Assembly (NCBI RefSeq): GCF_900090305.1
Contig: NZ_LT607751.1
Location: 2,604,001 to 2,668,000, forward strand
Reading direction: 5' to 3'
Length of the DNA stretch: 64,000 nucleotides
Origin: Micromonospora siamensis
GTDB lineage: Bacteria; Actinomycetota; Actinomycetes; Mycobacteriales; Micromonosporaceae
Made by a program: the position numbers and the translations under genes. Positions 54,596-62,880 of this stretch are shown here, piece after piece; positions within the stretch are counted from its first letter, which is position 1; the number at the start of each line of letters is the position of its first letter. A model generated the notes under the pieces. It worked only from the letters and a program-made list of their open reading frames with translations. It did not search any database and was not told the DNA's origin.

Positions 54596-55174
54596 TCACT
54601 TGCGTTGCGGGGGAGCGAGCCAGGAGAGGGGCTGCCCGTCGAGGGCGGCGTCGGCGAGCCGGTGGGCGCTTGCGGTTTTGAGCGCTGCTCGTGAGCTGTC
54701 GATCCAACGCTGCACGTTGTCGACGCCCTGGTGGCGGTACTCGACCGCTTGGACGAGGCATTCGAGCTTGTCGGCGTCCCGGGCGACGACTGCTTCCAGC
54801 GTCTCGCCTGCTTCGTATTCGGCCACGGCCGCGGTGATGGCGTCTGCGACGGCGGGTGGGCAGTCGGCCACCTGGTCGGCGGTGACGGCGGTGTTGGGCA
54901 CGGCGGTCAGGTAGCGCTTGGCGATGTGGGGGATGTCGGTGATCCGAGTTTCCTGGGTGTCGTGCAGGACGCACAGCATCGACACTCGGGCCGGGTCGGC
55001 GCCCTCCATGGCGGCGAGCATCATTCCGATGAGCGCGGTCCGGAATGAGTGTTCGGCGATGGACTCGGGGTGCTTGACGCCGGCGAACCACCAGCCGGTG
55101 CGGGCGGCGCGTTTCAGGACGCCGGCTTCGAAGATGAAGGTCATCGCTCCGGCGGCTTCGTGGTCCTCGGTCAT
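54596..55174 (-). CDS. HD-domain phosphohydrolase-like protein
   Basis: A 192-aa protein from ATG 55172-55174, overlapping the XRE-type gene stop by 4 nt. The HD metal site is complete: H in SIAEHSFRTA, HD in VLHDTQETR and D in VARDADKLE, with the order of YfbR-type 5'-deoxynucleotidases and related small HD hydrolases. It also has the family ending VEYRHQGVDNVQRWIDSSRA. It probably dephosphorylates nucleotides or nucleotide signals with a divalent metal. Together with the regulator it forms the left-facing arm of the accessory module. Confidence 0.85.
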   Translation of the reverse strand: MTEDHEAAGAMTFIFEAGVLKRAARTGWWFAGVKHPESIAEHSFRTALIGMMLAAMEGADPARVSMLCVLHDTQETRITDIPHIAKRYLTAVPNTAVTADQVADCPPAVADAITAAVAEYEAGETLEAVVARDADKLECLVQAVEYRHQGVDNVQRWIDSSRAALKTASAHRLADAALDGQPLSWLAPPQRK

Positions 55175-56298
55175 CTGCCCGTCCCTGTGCCGGTGAGTCC
55201 GTCCGCCCGCAGGCTGTAGACGATAGACGTTAGTTCCTGCCGCGACTGCGCGGAGATCCGGTCGCTGTCGAGAAGTTCGATGGTGCGGTCGAGGAGTTCT
55301 CGACCCTGGTTGGGGTTGTCGAGAACGAGGCTGCGGCGTGCGGCCAGCAGAGCCCAGACGTTGTGGATGTTCAGATCGACGAACGGGTGTGCCGGGTCCA
55401 GCCGTCCGACGAGGTGTCGTAGGAGGACCGAGCCATGCCAGTCGATGAGCGGTCCGGGCATGAAGGAGTCGTCGCGCTGGCGGTATGGGATCTCGCCCAC
55501 CCAGTAGGCCGAGTAGTTGAGGGCTGCTCGTTCGCACGCGTCGTCGGGATGCGCGCGGGCGATGAAGTGGCGTAGTGGCTCCGGGTCGCCCTGGTTGGCG
55601 AGGGACGTGACGACCGAACGGGCGTCGGGCCAGAGCGGTGACCAGGTGTGGAAGGCGCTCCTCCGACGAGCGCGGGCAGTGGTGTGGGCGAGCCAGGCGG
55701 CCGCCGCCCTGGTTGGGTCCATGCCGGCGAGGAAGCAGGCTTGTCGGTGCAGCAGCACGTTCGGGTCGCGTCCGGTGGCGGCGCGTTCGGCGAGCACCTG
55801 AAGGTGAGCGAAGAACGTATGCCTCTGGTCCACGGGCAGGGTCGGCCCGGAAGCTACCGGACCGCGCCGCGGAGGGGTGAGGGGCAGCCCTCGGGCGAAG
55901 CTCGGTGTCTGCCCCAGGACGGCCCAGAGAATCAGGTCGGTCAGGCGATGGGTGAGGACGGACCAGCCGAGCGGCTGCTCGGCGATGTCGGACTGCGTCA
56001 CGTGCTGGTCGAGGACAGCGGCGAGGATGAGGTCGGCTTCGGCGGCGTCGTCGAGTGCGGCGAGCAGAGTGGGGTTCGCGCCGAGCCGTCCGAGCCTGTG
56101 CCGGACGGCGATCGCCTGTCCGAGCGGCACTGCTGTGAATGACCGGCGCCCGGATTCCCAGCTCTGCACGGTTGCCCGGTCGACGTCCAGGTCGACGGCG
56201 AGCTGCTCCTGAGTCAACGGGATGGACTCTCGGATGAGCTTGATCAGGTAGCCGGTCACCTCACCGCGTTGAGGTGCTGATCGTCCGCGACCTGCCAT
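55171..56298 (-). CDS. XRE-family helix-turn-helix regulator with large helical C-terminal domain
   Basis: About 375 aa from ATG 56296-56298 (a GTG at 56310 is in frame). The N-terminal HTH reads LTQEQLAVDLDVDRATVQSW followed by ESGRR, the XRE/Cro signature. The remaining 300 residues are helical with Trp-rich repeats (AAWLAHTTARARRRSAFHTW, WALLAARRSLVLDNPNQGRE), a TPR-like sensor of the kind found in Streptomyces XRE regulators paired with small proteins. A palindrome at 56310-56328 fits autoregulation. The HD hydrolase is translated from the overlapping ATGA. Confidence 0.85.
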   Translation of the reverse strand: MAGRGRSAPQRGEVTGYLIKLIRESIPLTQEQLAVDLDVDRATVQSWESGRRSFTAVPLGQAIAVRHRLGRLGANPTLLAALDDAAEADLILAAVLDQHVTQSDIAEQPLGWSVLTHRLTDLILWAVLGQTPSFARGLPLTPPRRGPVASGPTLPVDQRHTFFAHLQVLAERAATGRDPNVLLHRQACFLAGMDPTRAAAAWLAHTTARARRRSAFHTWSPLWPDARSVVTSLANQGDPEPLRHFIARAHPDDACERAALNYSAYWVGEIPYRQRDDSFMPGPLIDWHGSVLLRHLVGRLDPAHPFVDLNIHNVWALLAARRSLVLDNPNQGRELLDRTIELLDSDRISAQSRQELTSIVYSLRADGLTGTGTGR

Positions 56299-56309
56299 CC
56301 GAATCCCCA

Positions 56310-56328
56310 CGTTGACCGAAGGTCGACG
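56310..56328. promoter_or_regulatory. Candidate XRE operator
   Basis: CGTTGACC-GAA-GGTCGACG, 7 of 8 positions pairing, just upstream of the regulator start in the divergent promoter to the microprotein operon. Confidence 0.5.
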
Positions 56329-56498
56329 TTTCCGCCGTGGAACTCATGCTGCCGACGGTCCATGGCCTGTCCACCCGTACTGCGGGTGAGTCCAACCGTC
56401 GCCGCCGTGATCGTAGCGTCGCAGTTACCGAACGTTCCATCTCCGGTCCCGTGGATCGGGGTCGGTCGTTAGCTGCTGCCCGACGAAAGGAGCCGGTC

Positions 56499-56702
56499 AT
56501 GGGGGAGAGGATGCCAGCGTGGCGACGAGTGTCGTACGACCAGTATGTGATCGCCGTCGCGATGACTCTGGCGCGGCGGCACCGGCCGGTGTGGTCGTGG
56601 CGGCGGTGGCGCTGGGTATGCCGCTGCGGCGTCGACCTGCCGTGCCGCAACCGGCATCGCATTCCGATCAGCTCGGCGCACTGGCCGGAGCAGGAGCGGT
56701 GA
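56499..56702 (+). CDS. Basic Cys/Trp-containing microprotein 1 (67 aa)
   Basis: ATG 56499 with a strong AAAGGAG seven nt upstream. Sequence includes MGERMPAWRRVSYDQYVIAV and a Trp/Arg-rich WSWRRWRWVCRCGVDLPC with a CxC-x5-C motif, then a basic tail. It is the first of four genes linked by GTGA overlaps. No family is recognised; the Cys cluster could bind zinc. Confidence 0.7.
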   Translation: MGERMPAWRRVSYDQYVIAVAMTLARRHRPVWSWRRWRWVCRCGVDLPCRNRHRIPISSAHWPEQER

Positions 56703-56875
56703 CGGCTCACGAGTGGCGCATCCTGGGCGTACACCTGCGGGGCCTGGACGGCATATGCACCGGTTGCCGGGCCTGGTGGGGCCGGCTCACGCCGTACCCG
56801 TGCTGGCAGGTGGAGTGGGCGACCAGCCGGCAGGCCCGGCGGCTGACGGCCACCGTGCTCGGAGGCCCGCGGTGA
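56699..56875 (+). CDS. Microprotein 2 with CxxC...PC motif (58 aa)
   Basis: GTG 56699 overlaps the previous stop. The core ICTGCRAWWGRLTPYPCWQV has Cys-x2-Cys and a distal Pro-Cys, resembling one half of a zinc ribbon. The end is ARRLTATVLGGPR. The overlap implies coupled translation. Function unknown. Confidence 0.68.
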   Translation: MTAHEWRILGVHLRGLDGICTGCRAWWGRLTPYPCWQVEWATSRQARRLTATVLGGPR

Positions 56876-57090
56876 CCACGCACGGGCCGGTGCTGCCGGT
56901 GTGGAGCTGCGGTGGGTGCGGCGCGTCGTGGCCGTGCGGGACCCGGCGGCGTGAGTTGCGGGCGGAGTTCGTGGACGCGCGGGTGTCGCTTGCGTTGTAC
57001 ATGGGCGCGCAGCTGGTGCGGGCGTCGGCGGATCTGCACTGGGTGCCGGGTGGGGTGCTGCACCGGCGGTTCCTGGGCTGGCTGCGGTGA
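56872..57090 (+). CDS. Microprotein 3 with CxxCGxxWPC motif (72 aa)
   Basis: GTG 56872 overlaps the stop of microprotein 2 (GTGA). The N-terminal WSCGGCGASWPCGTRRRELR repeats the Cys-x2-Cys/Pro-Cys pattern of its neighbours, followed by a helix (EFVDARVSLALYMGAQLVRA). The three related motifs in adjacent genes suggest duplication. Function unknown. Confidence 0.68.
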   Translation: MTTHGPVLPVWSCGGCGASWPCGTRRRELRAEFVDARVSLALYMGAQLVRASADLHWVPGGVLHRRFLGWLR

Positions 57091-57260
57091 GCATCCTGCG
57101 CCTTGGTGACGAGAAGTTCCACTACAGCGATGGGTCCCACAAGTGGATCCCGCCGGACCCGGACTACGACCAGGAGGTCTGGGACGAGCAGGTTCGCCAG
57201 CACAAGCTAGGCCACCTCAGGAACGAGCGGCCCAAGGTCCGCATCCAGCGCCTCGTCTGA
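57087..57260 (+). CDS. Charged microprotein 4 (57 aa)
   Basis: GTG 57087 overlaps the stop of microprotein 3; TGA at 57258-57260. The peptide is acidic then basic (MSILRLGDEKFHYSDGSHKW, PPDPDYDQEVWDEQVRQHKL) with no Cys. It closes the four-gene chain; the att-like repeat starts about 115 nt later. Function unknown. Confidence 0.65.
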   Translation: MSILRLGDEKFHYSDGSHKWIPPDPDYDQEVWDEQVRQHKLGHLRNERPKVRIQRLV

Positions 57261-57376
57261 CGCCAGCAGTACAGCAGTGAAGTACAGCAACGGTGCCGGC
57301 CGAACCCGGGCCGAGAAGTGCGCTACCACGCCGTCTGACCTCGCATCAAACCCGACCCGACCGGCTCGCCGAGAGC

Positions 57377-57425
57377 TCACACCGAAGAGGTCACTGGTTC
57401 GATCCCAGTACCGCCCACGCAGGTC
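57377..57425 (+). other. attR-like repeat
   Basis: Near-identical copy (47/49) of 52298-52346, ending in CAGGTC. The 325 nt after it (57426-57750) contain no convincing gene. The approach (57270-57290) has GTACAGCA twice, as seen at arm sites of tyrosine integrases; weak evidence. Confidence 0.78.
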
Positions 57426-57750
57426 GGTAACCGCATCGGTGCCGGCCCGGCCGGCAGCAGGCCGTGTCCACCGGTCAGCCGCCAGCGGTATTCCGTCGAG
57501 CTTGGGTGCGCGGGATGGGAGCAGACGGGGCACTGAACGGTGTTGAACACCGCCCGACGGCCCTGAACGGCATCCAACTGCACCCCGGAGTGCTCCGCCA
57601 TTCTGTGCGGCAGTCGACGGCTCTCTATGTAGCCGAGCAAGACTCAGGGTCCTGACCCACGGTGATGCAGGCGAGCTGTTCGGCGTGACCTCCCAGAGGC
57701 CACCGAAGTGGTCAGCGTTGGTTTCCGCGACTCGAGCCTGCGGGCGCCGA

Positions 57751-58407
57751 TCAGGTGCCGACGCGGCGTGTCTCGTAGGCCCACATCACGATTTCGACCC
57801 GGTTGCGGGCGTTGAGCTTGCGCATCAGGGCGGCGATGTGGGTCTTGACGGTGCTGAGGCTGATGGACAGCTCATCCCCGATCTCGCTGTTGGTCCGCCC
57901 GCGAGCGGCGGCTCGCAGGACCTGTTCCTCGCGAGCGGTCAGCGGCTCGATCGGCTCAGGGGGCACCGGGCGTGAGCGGCTGTTCGCGAAGGAGGACAGG
58001 AGCCTCGCGGTGATGTTCGGTGCGATCAGGGCGTCGCCGCGGGCGGCGGCATGGACGGCCTGGGCGAGCATCTCGGCGCCGGCGTCCTTGAGGAGGAAGC
58101 CTCGGGCGCCTGCCTTGAGCGCGCCGTAGACGTACTCGTCGAGGTCGAAGGTGGTGATGACGACGACGGCCAGCGGATCGGCGACGTCGGCTCCGGCGAG
58201 CTGGCGGGTGGCTTCGATCCCGTCGACCTCGGGCATGCGGATGTCCAGCAGGCACACATCGGGACGCAGTGAACGGGCCATGGCGATCGCCCGGCGGCCG
58301 TCGGCGGCGTCGCCGACGACGGCGATGCCCGGTTGGGCGTCCAGGATCATGCAGAGGCCCGCCCTGACGATGTCCTGGTCGTCAGCGACCAGCACGCGGA
58401 TGGTCAT
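57751..58407 (-). CDS. NarL/LuxR-family response regulator
   Basis: A 218-aa protein from ATG 58405-58407, overlapping the kinase stop (ATGA). The receiver has D9/D10, phospho-acceptor D55 in CLLDIRMPEVDG, TT near 85 and K107. The LuxR HTH reads LTAREEQVLRAAARGRTNSE then STVKTHIAALMRKLNARNRV. It is the cognate regulator of the membrane kinase upstream. Targets are unknown; the divergent membrane-protein gene at 59724 is a candidate. Confidence 0.92.
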   Translation of the reverse strand: MTIRVLVADDQDIVRAGLCMILDAQPGIAVVGDAADGRRAIAMARSLRPDVCLLDIRMPEVDGIEATRQLAGADVADPLAVVVITTFDLDEYVYGALKAGARGFLLKDAGAEMLAQAVHAAARGDALIAPNITARLLSSFANSRSRPVPPEPIEPLTAREEQVLRAAARGRTNSEIGDELSISLSTVKTHIAALMRKLNARNRVEIVMWAYETRRVGT

Positions 58408-59537
58408 GACGCGCGCACTGTCCGAGGCAGCAAGGCGTCGACGATCCAGCCGCCGTCCGGATCAGGGCCCGCCCGGAGGGTGCCGCCGAGCAGGCTCGCC
58501 CGCTCGGCCATGCCGCGCAGCCCGTAGCCGGCCTGCGGGGAGCTGGTCGCGGTCACCTCGCCGTCGTCGTGCACCCGCAGGTGCACCTGGCCGCGGGACG
58601 CGGTGACGTCGACGGTGACATCGGTGGCGCCGCGGGCGTGGCGGGTCGCGTTGGTGACCGCCTCGGCGGCGATCAGGTAGAGGGCGGTGCCGACTGCTGG
58701 CTCAACAGCCTCGACGTCACCGCGGACCTGCACGCGGACGCCCAGCACCTCGCCGCCGGGACGAGCGAGTCGTTCGATGTCCACCACCCCTCGCCGAGGG
58801 GCGAGATCGGCGTCCGTACCGTCGCGCAGCACACCCACGAGGGCGCGCATCTCCCTGAGCGTCCGGGACGCCTCTTCCTCGATGGTGACCAGGGTGGCCA
58901 GCGCGCGCTTCGGATCCGCGGCGGCCAGCGCGCGACCGGCCTGTGCCTGGACGGCGATGGCCGAGACGCGGTGGCCGACCGTGTCGTGCAGCTCGCGGGC
59001 GAGTTCGTTGCGCTGGTGGAGCCGGACCTGCTCGACGTCGCGGTCGTGGCTTCTGGTGCGGTAGCGCACTGCCGCGCCGAGCGCGGCCGAGCACAGGAAG
59101 AAGCCGTAACCGGCGACCCTTTCCGCAGCCGAGGTCGGCTCCGCGACGAGGGTGACCGGTAGCCAGGTGAGGATGATGGCGAGTCCGAGGGCAACCTCGC
59201 GACCTGCCCCCCAGCGCAGCAGGGCGTAGGGCAGCACGAGCAGCCCTGCGATGCCCAGCAGGCCGGTGGCGTCGATGACCGCGATTCTCGCGATGTCGAA
59301 GGCGAGAACGGTTCCGAAGGCAACGGTGACCGCCGCCAGCGGCCGGGTACGTCGAAACAGCAGGCACGCCGCGACCACGACGCTGACGCCGACCAGCAGC
59401 GGCGCCCATGCCCTGTCGTCGCGCAGCAGCATCTCGACGACCGAGATCACGACGAGAGCCGAGGACAGCGCCCAGTCCCGCCACACCCGCACCGGCGGGC
59501 GTGCGGGGCGAGGCTCAGCCCAGATCCCAGCAAGCAT
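58404..59537 (-). CDS. NarL-type membrane sensor histidine kinase
   Basis: A 377-aa protein from ATG 59535-59537. About five N-terminal membrane helices with short loops (WALSSALVVISVVEMLL, APLLVGVSVVVAACLLF and others to about 160) lead a HisKA_3 helix with H184 in ELARELHDTVGHRVSA and an HATPase domain (NATRHARGATDVTV; YGLRGMAERASLLGG). The short sensor portion suggests intramembrane signal sensing, as in cell-envelope stress systems. It pairs with the overlapping response regulator. Confidence 0.92.
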   Translation of the reverse strand: MLAGIWAEPRPARPPVRVWRDWALSSALVVISVVEMLLRDDRAWAPLLVGVSVVVAACLLFRRTRPLAAVTVAFGTVLAFDIARIAVIDATGLLGIAGLLVLPYALLRWGAGREVALGLAIILTWLPVTLVAEPTSAAERVAGYGFFLCSAALGAAVRYRTRSHDRDVEQVRLHQRNELARELHDTVGHRVSAIAVQAQAGRALAAADPKRALATLVTIEEEASRTLREMRALVGVLRDGTDADLAPRRGVVDIERLARPGGEVLGVRVQVRGDVEAVEPAVGTALYLIAAEAVTNATRHARGATDVTVDVTASRGQVHLRVHDDGEVTATSSPQAGYGLRGMAERASLLGGTLRAGPDPDGGWIVDALLPRTVRAS

Positions 59538-59723
59538 GCTTCCCCCTCTCGCAGAACGTAAGGGGGCCGCCGCTCGGGCGGATCAGCCGAAAGTACGGCG
59601 AATGTGCCGTGCCTGGGGCCAGGACAGCCAGAGCCCGCAAGCGGATGTGGCGCCCGCCAACGCTGGTCATGGTTGAGACATCGAGTGAGCCGACCCGGCT
59701 GACGCCAGCAAATCGGAGACGTG

Positions 59724-60200
59724 ATGACCAGAACTGACAGACCAGCCGGTGCGCTCCAGGAGGCGCACATCCCGGTCCGGGCGAAGCTCGCCGCGGCCTG
59801 GGCCAGCTTCATGTTCCTCTACATCTACGTCGACTACCTCGCCCTGTACAAGCCCGGCTTCATCGATGACATCCGGGTCGGCGTCGTCCACGAGTTCGAC
59901 ACCGGCCCAACGTTCGTCGCCCTCGCGCTCACGCTCATGGCCATCCCGATCCTCATGATCCTGCTCTCCACGACACTTCCCGCCCGTGTCAACCGCGCCA
60001 CCAACCTCGTCGTGGCAACGCTCTACATCCCCGTCTCGGTCTACAACGCGGACGGCGAGTCCTGGACCTACCTCTACTTCTACGGCCTCTCGATCGGACT
60101 CGAGCTGCTGCTCCTGGCCTTCATCCTGCGCGCCGCATGGACCTGGCCCCGGGCCGTTCGAGCCGCGGCCGGCCGTGACCTCGCTCAGGCCGAGGTGTGA
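59724..60200 (+). CDS. DUF6326-like membrane protein
   Basis: A 158-aa protein from ATG 59724 (GTG 59721 directly before it), with GGAG upstream. Four membrane helices are visible: AAWASFMFLYIYVDYLALYK, FVALALTLMAIPILMILLST, ATNLVVATLYIPVSVYN and YFYGLSIGLELLLLAFILRA. The motif YIYVDYLALYKPGFIDDI is typical of this uncharacterised family. It is divergent from the NarL-type two-component genes, which may regulate it. Confidence 0.8.
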   Translation: MTRTDRPAGALQEAHIPVRAKLAAAWASFMFLYIYVDYLALYKPGFIDDIRVGVVHEFDTGPTFVALALTLMAIPILMILLSTTLPARVNRATNLVVATLYIPVSVYNADGESWTYLYFYGLSIGLELLLLAFILRAAWTWPRAVRAAAGRDLAQAEV

Positions 60201-60332
60201 CGCTGGAGGCAGGCCCGGTGTGCGGGGCCGGTGACAGCGGCTCCGGCAACAGCGACCGCGAGTAGCGCCAGGACCCAGCCGGCCGTGCAACAGATTTCCC
60301 CGCCCGGGCGTCCTGCGTTCGAGGAGGTGGCC

Positions 60333-60845
60333 ATGGATGGTGCCGAACCAGCGTTCGAGGAGTTCGTCCGGGCCCGGTGGACGTCGCTCGTGCGCTACGG
60401 GTACGTGCTCACCGGCAGCCCGCACGACGCGGCAGACCTGGCGCAGGAGGCGTTGGCGCGGCTGGGCTCGGCCTGGCCGCGGGTCGTTCGTCGGGACAAC
60501 CCTGACGCGTACGTCCGGACCACGATGGCGCGGCTGCACATCAGCCGGTGGCGCCGGCTGCGCCGGGAGCGGCTGATGGCCGACGTGCCGGACCGGCCGG
60601 CGGCGGACCCGGGGATCGACCGGGTCGACGCGGAGGCGCAGTTCTGGCCGCTGCTGGCGGGTCTGCCTGTGCGGCAGCGGGCGGTCCTGGTGCTGCGCTA
60701 CTACGAGCATCGGACCGACAACGAGATCGCGGAGCTGCTGGGCATCTCCCGCGGCACCGTCCGTAGCCAGGCCTTCCGTGCCCTGGAGAAGCTCCGGGCG
60801 CACAGCGACCAGCACCGGGAAACGACCTCTGGGAGGCGGGGATGA
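60333..60845 (+). CDS. SigE-family ECF-type RNA polymerase sigma factor
   Basis: A 170-aa protein from ATG 60333 behind GAGGAGGTG. Region 2 (FEEFVRARWTSLVRYGYVLT, AADLAQEALARLGSAWPRV) and region 4 (LPVRQRAVLVLRYYEHRTDN, ISRGTVRSQAFRALEKLR) match the actinobacterial SigE/ECF41-unlike subgroup annotated as SigE family. It overlaps the next gene by 4 nt (ATGA), the layout of a sigma factor and its membrane partner. Confidence 0.92.
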   Translation: MDGAEPAFEEFVRARWTSLVRYGYVLTGSPHDAADLAQEALARLGSAWPRVVRRDNPDAYVRTTMARLHISRWRRLRRERLMADVPDRPAADPGIDRVDAEAQFWPLLAGLPVRQRAVLVLRYYEHRTDNEIAELLGISRGTVRSQAFRALEKLRAHSDQHRETTSGRRG

Positions 60846-62098
60846 GCAATGACCTGGAAGAACACCTGACGCGGACCCTGGCCCGGGCGGCGGCGGAGGC
60901 CCCGGTGCCCGGCTACGACCCCGTCGACGCGGTCCGCGGCCGGCAGCGTCGCCGTCGGCGGCGACGTGCGGCCCTCGCCGCGGCCTGCGCCGTCGTGGTG
61001 GCGGCCGCCGGCGCGGTGACCGTGGTGCGGACGGCCGTGCCACCGCCCGACCTCGGACCTCAATATGGCTTCTCCCCGGACCGGATCCCCGACTTCACCA
61101 ACCTGCCCGAGCCGGAGAAGCTCTGGCCAGACGCCGTCCACCGGCTGCCCGCGACGCTCCCGGACGGCTCCGGCTACGCCGTCGCGGCCGTGCTGGGCGA
61201 CGACCGCTACCTGGTGGCCAGGGATGGCTCCTCGGGGGAAGCGGCCCCCTCGGTCTTCGACACCCGCGCCGGCACGGTGACTCTGCTCGGTACGTCCGCG
61301 GTGGGCGACGGTCTGGCGCGTTCCCGGGTCCTGATGGCCCGGGAAGTAAACGGGCAGGTCGTCTGGTTCGTGGAGGGCACCCGGAGCAACCGGCCTGTCC
61401 GGGAGGCATGGGCGGCTCCGCTCGACGGTGGCCCGGCGCGTAGGCTGACTGACCTGCCCAACGGGTCGTCGCCCCGGTTCAGCCCGGTCGGGGACGGCAT
61501 CATCTGGCAGCAGGAGGCGCAGGGGACCTGGAAGCTGCCGGCCGGCCCGACGGTGTCTGTCCGTACCGTTCCGCTGAGCGGCGGTCCGGCCGTCGAAGTG
61601 CCCGGCTCGCAAGGTTTCGACATCGCCAACGTGGCACCGTGGATCATCAACCAGCGGTACGGGACCGGCGTGGAGGCGAAGACCTCCGGCGAACTACGTA
61701 ACGTGGTGACCGGGGAACGCCGCCGGTGGCAGGCAGCCAGCGGCATCCGATTCGTGTGGTGCGGCCCGACCTGGTGCACCGGACGCGGCGCCGGCGACCG
61801 GGTCGCCCTGCAGTCACTCGATGGCACCGATGTCGTCCAACTGCCCTGGACCGGCGAACTGAAGCCCAGCATGGCCGGTCGCTTGGCGGTCGGTCAGTTC
61901 GAACTCCCGACGTCGACGCTGCACCTGGTCTGGGACCGCACCACCGGCAGCGCGGCCGGTGTCGCCGAGCCGCGACCGGCGGGCGCTTCGCCTGGATACG
62001 GCTGGAACTTGCAGCTCATGGACCTCGATCCCGAGGTGCTGACCTTCCGCTCGGATGACCGCGAACAGATGGTGCTCGACCTTCGGGCCGTCAGGTGA
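60842..62098 (+). CDS. Membrane-anchored beta-propeller-like partner of the sigma factor
   Basis: A 418-aa protein from ATG 60842. A short cytoplasmic N-terminus (SNDLEEHLTRTLARAAAEAP, basic RGRQRRRRRRR) precedes one membrane helix (ALAAACAVVVAAAGAVTVV) and a large extracellular region with repeated WD-like or propeller-type blades (VFDTRAGTVTLLG, PLDGGPARRLTDLPNGSSPR). No zinc-binding anti-sigma HxxxCxxC motif is seen. Position and topology suggest an anti-sigma or signal-receiving protein; this is inferred. Confidence 0.78.
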   Translation: MSNDLEEHLTRTLARAAAEAPVPGYDPVDAVRGRQRRRRRRRAALAAACAVVVAAAGAVTVVRTAVPPPDLGPQYGFSPDRIPDFTNLPEPEKLWPDAVHRLPATLPDGSGYAVAAVLGDDRYLVARDGSSGEAAPSVFDTRAGTVTLLGTSAVGDGLARSRVLMAREVNGQVVWFVEGTRSNRPVREAWAAPLDGGPARRLTDLPNGSSPRFSPVGDGIIWQQEAQGTWKLPAGPTVSVRTVPLSGGPAVEVPGSQGFDIANVAPWIINQRYGTGVEAKTSGELRNVVTGERRRWQAASGIRFVWCGPTWCTGRGAGDRVALQSLDGTDVVQLPWTGELKPSMAGRLAVGQFELPTSTLHLVWDRTTGSAAGVAEPRPAGASPGYGWNLQLMDLDPEVLTFRSDDREQMVLDLRAVR

Positions 62099-62102
62099 GG
62101 GG

Positions 62103-62130
62103 TTCCGCCTGACCACGCCGTCAGGCGGAA
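62103..62130. terminator. Hairpin terminator after the sigma operon
   Basis: TTCCGCCTGAC and its exact complement (62120-62130) with a 6-nt loop, 5 nt after the stop. Confidence 0.75.
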
Positions 62131-62144
62131 GCACGGCAAGCAGA

Positions 62145-62177
62145 AAGGCGAACATCCATCGACTGGATGTGCGCCTT
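62145..62177. terminator. Second hairpin, likely for the convergent K+ genes
   Basis: AAGGCGAACATCCA (62145-62158) pairs with 62164-62177 with one mismatch and a 5-nt loop, 26 nt from the end of the convergent TrkA-type gene. Confidence 0.7.
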
Positions 62178-62202
62178 CACCTCCCGTCGGTGACGAGTGG
62201 GC

Positions 62203-62880
62203 TTACTCGCTGGCGGCAAAGCGTTCGACGCTGTCGACCGGTCCGACGATGAGGATCAGGTCGCCGTAGGCGAGCACGGTGTCCGGGGTGGCGTGGGTGA
62301 ACTCGGAGCGTCGGCCCATCGGCGGAGCCTGGGGCTTGACCGCGACCACGGTGACGCCCCAGCGGCTGCGTACCCGGGAGTCGCGCAGTGGCATGCCGAC
62401 CACCTCGCGGGGCGGGGTGGTCTTGACCACGGCGAAGTCGGCGTCGACCTCGACGTAGTCGAGGATGCGGCCGGAGAGCAGGTGGGCGACCCGTTCGCCC
62501 ATGTCGTGTTCCGGGGCGACGACCTTGTGGGCGCCGACCCGGGTCAGGATGTGCCGGTGCTGGTCGCTGACGGCCTTGGCCCAGATGTCGGGGATGCCGA
62601 GCTCGGACAGCAGGCTGGTGGTGAGGATGCTGGCCTGGATGTCCGTGCCGATCGCCACGACCGCTCGCCGGAATTCCGACACCCCGAGTTGGCGTAGCGC
62701 CTCGATGTCGGTGGAGTCGGCCGTGATCACGTGCGGCAGGCGTCCGGACAGCGCCTGTACGACCTTCGGGCGGTGGTCGATGCCGAGCACCTCGGTGCCC
62801 CGGCCGGCCAGTTCCAGGGCCAGGGCGGCGCCGAAGCGGCCCAGGCCGATGACCACCACGGGTTCGGTCAGGTCAGCCAA
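62203..62880 (-). CDS. KtrA/TrkA-type potassium uptake regulatory subunit
   Basis: A 225-aa protein from ATG 62878-62880. The RCK N-domain has the NAD(H)/ATP-binding VVIGLGRFGAALALELAGRG with the acidic residue in GIDHRP, and D in ITADSTDIEALR; the C-terminal RCK_C domain ends DLILIVGPVDSVERF. It gates the TrkH/KtrB-type channel encoded just upstream, whose gene it overlaps by 8 nt. Nucleotide-controlled K+ uptake is family knowledge. Confidence 0.92.
   Translation of the reverse strand: MADLTEPVVVIGLGRFGAALALELAGRGTEVLGIDHRPKVVQALSGRLPHVITADSTDIEALRQLGVSEFRRAVVAIGTDIQASILTTSLLSELGIPDIWAKAVSDQHRHILTRVGAHKVVAPEHDMGERVAHLLSGRILDYVEVDADFAVVKTTPPREVVGMPLRDSRVRSRWGVTVVAVKPQAPPMGRRSEFTHATPDTVLAYGDLILIVGPVDSVERFAASE

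Larger units (their letters stand above)
52298..57425. mobile_element. Remnant integrative element(s) at tRNA-Val
   Basis: A 49-nt segment of the tRNA 3' half and flank (52298-52346) recurs at 57377-57425 with 47 of 49 matches, the usual sign of site-specific integration. A third, shorter and decayed copy lies at 54474-54492, suggesting two elements in tandem. No integrase, replication or transfer gene is visible; the cargo is a lipoprotein gene, a pseudogene, an HD/XRE operon and four microprotein genes. Stretches at about 53150-54400 are noticeably AT-richer than the core. Confidence 0.7.

Noticed and set aside
52298..57425. Intact integrative and conjugative element
   Set aside because: No integrase, excisionase, replication or TraB/FtsK-type transfer gene is visible, so only remnants are claimed.
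57207..57640. Minus-strand frames containing YWDRTSDL and GTGIEPVTSSV
   Set aside because: These peptides are familiar translations of tRNA sequence; they come from the attR copy of the tRNA end, not from a protein gene.
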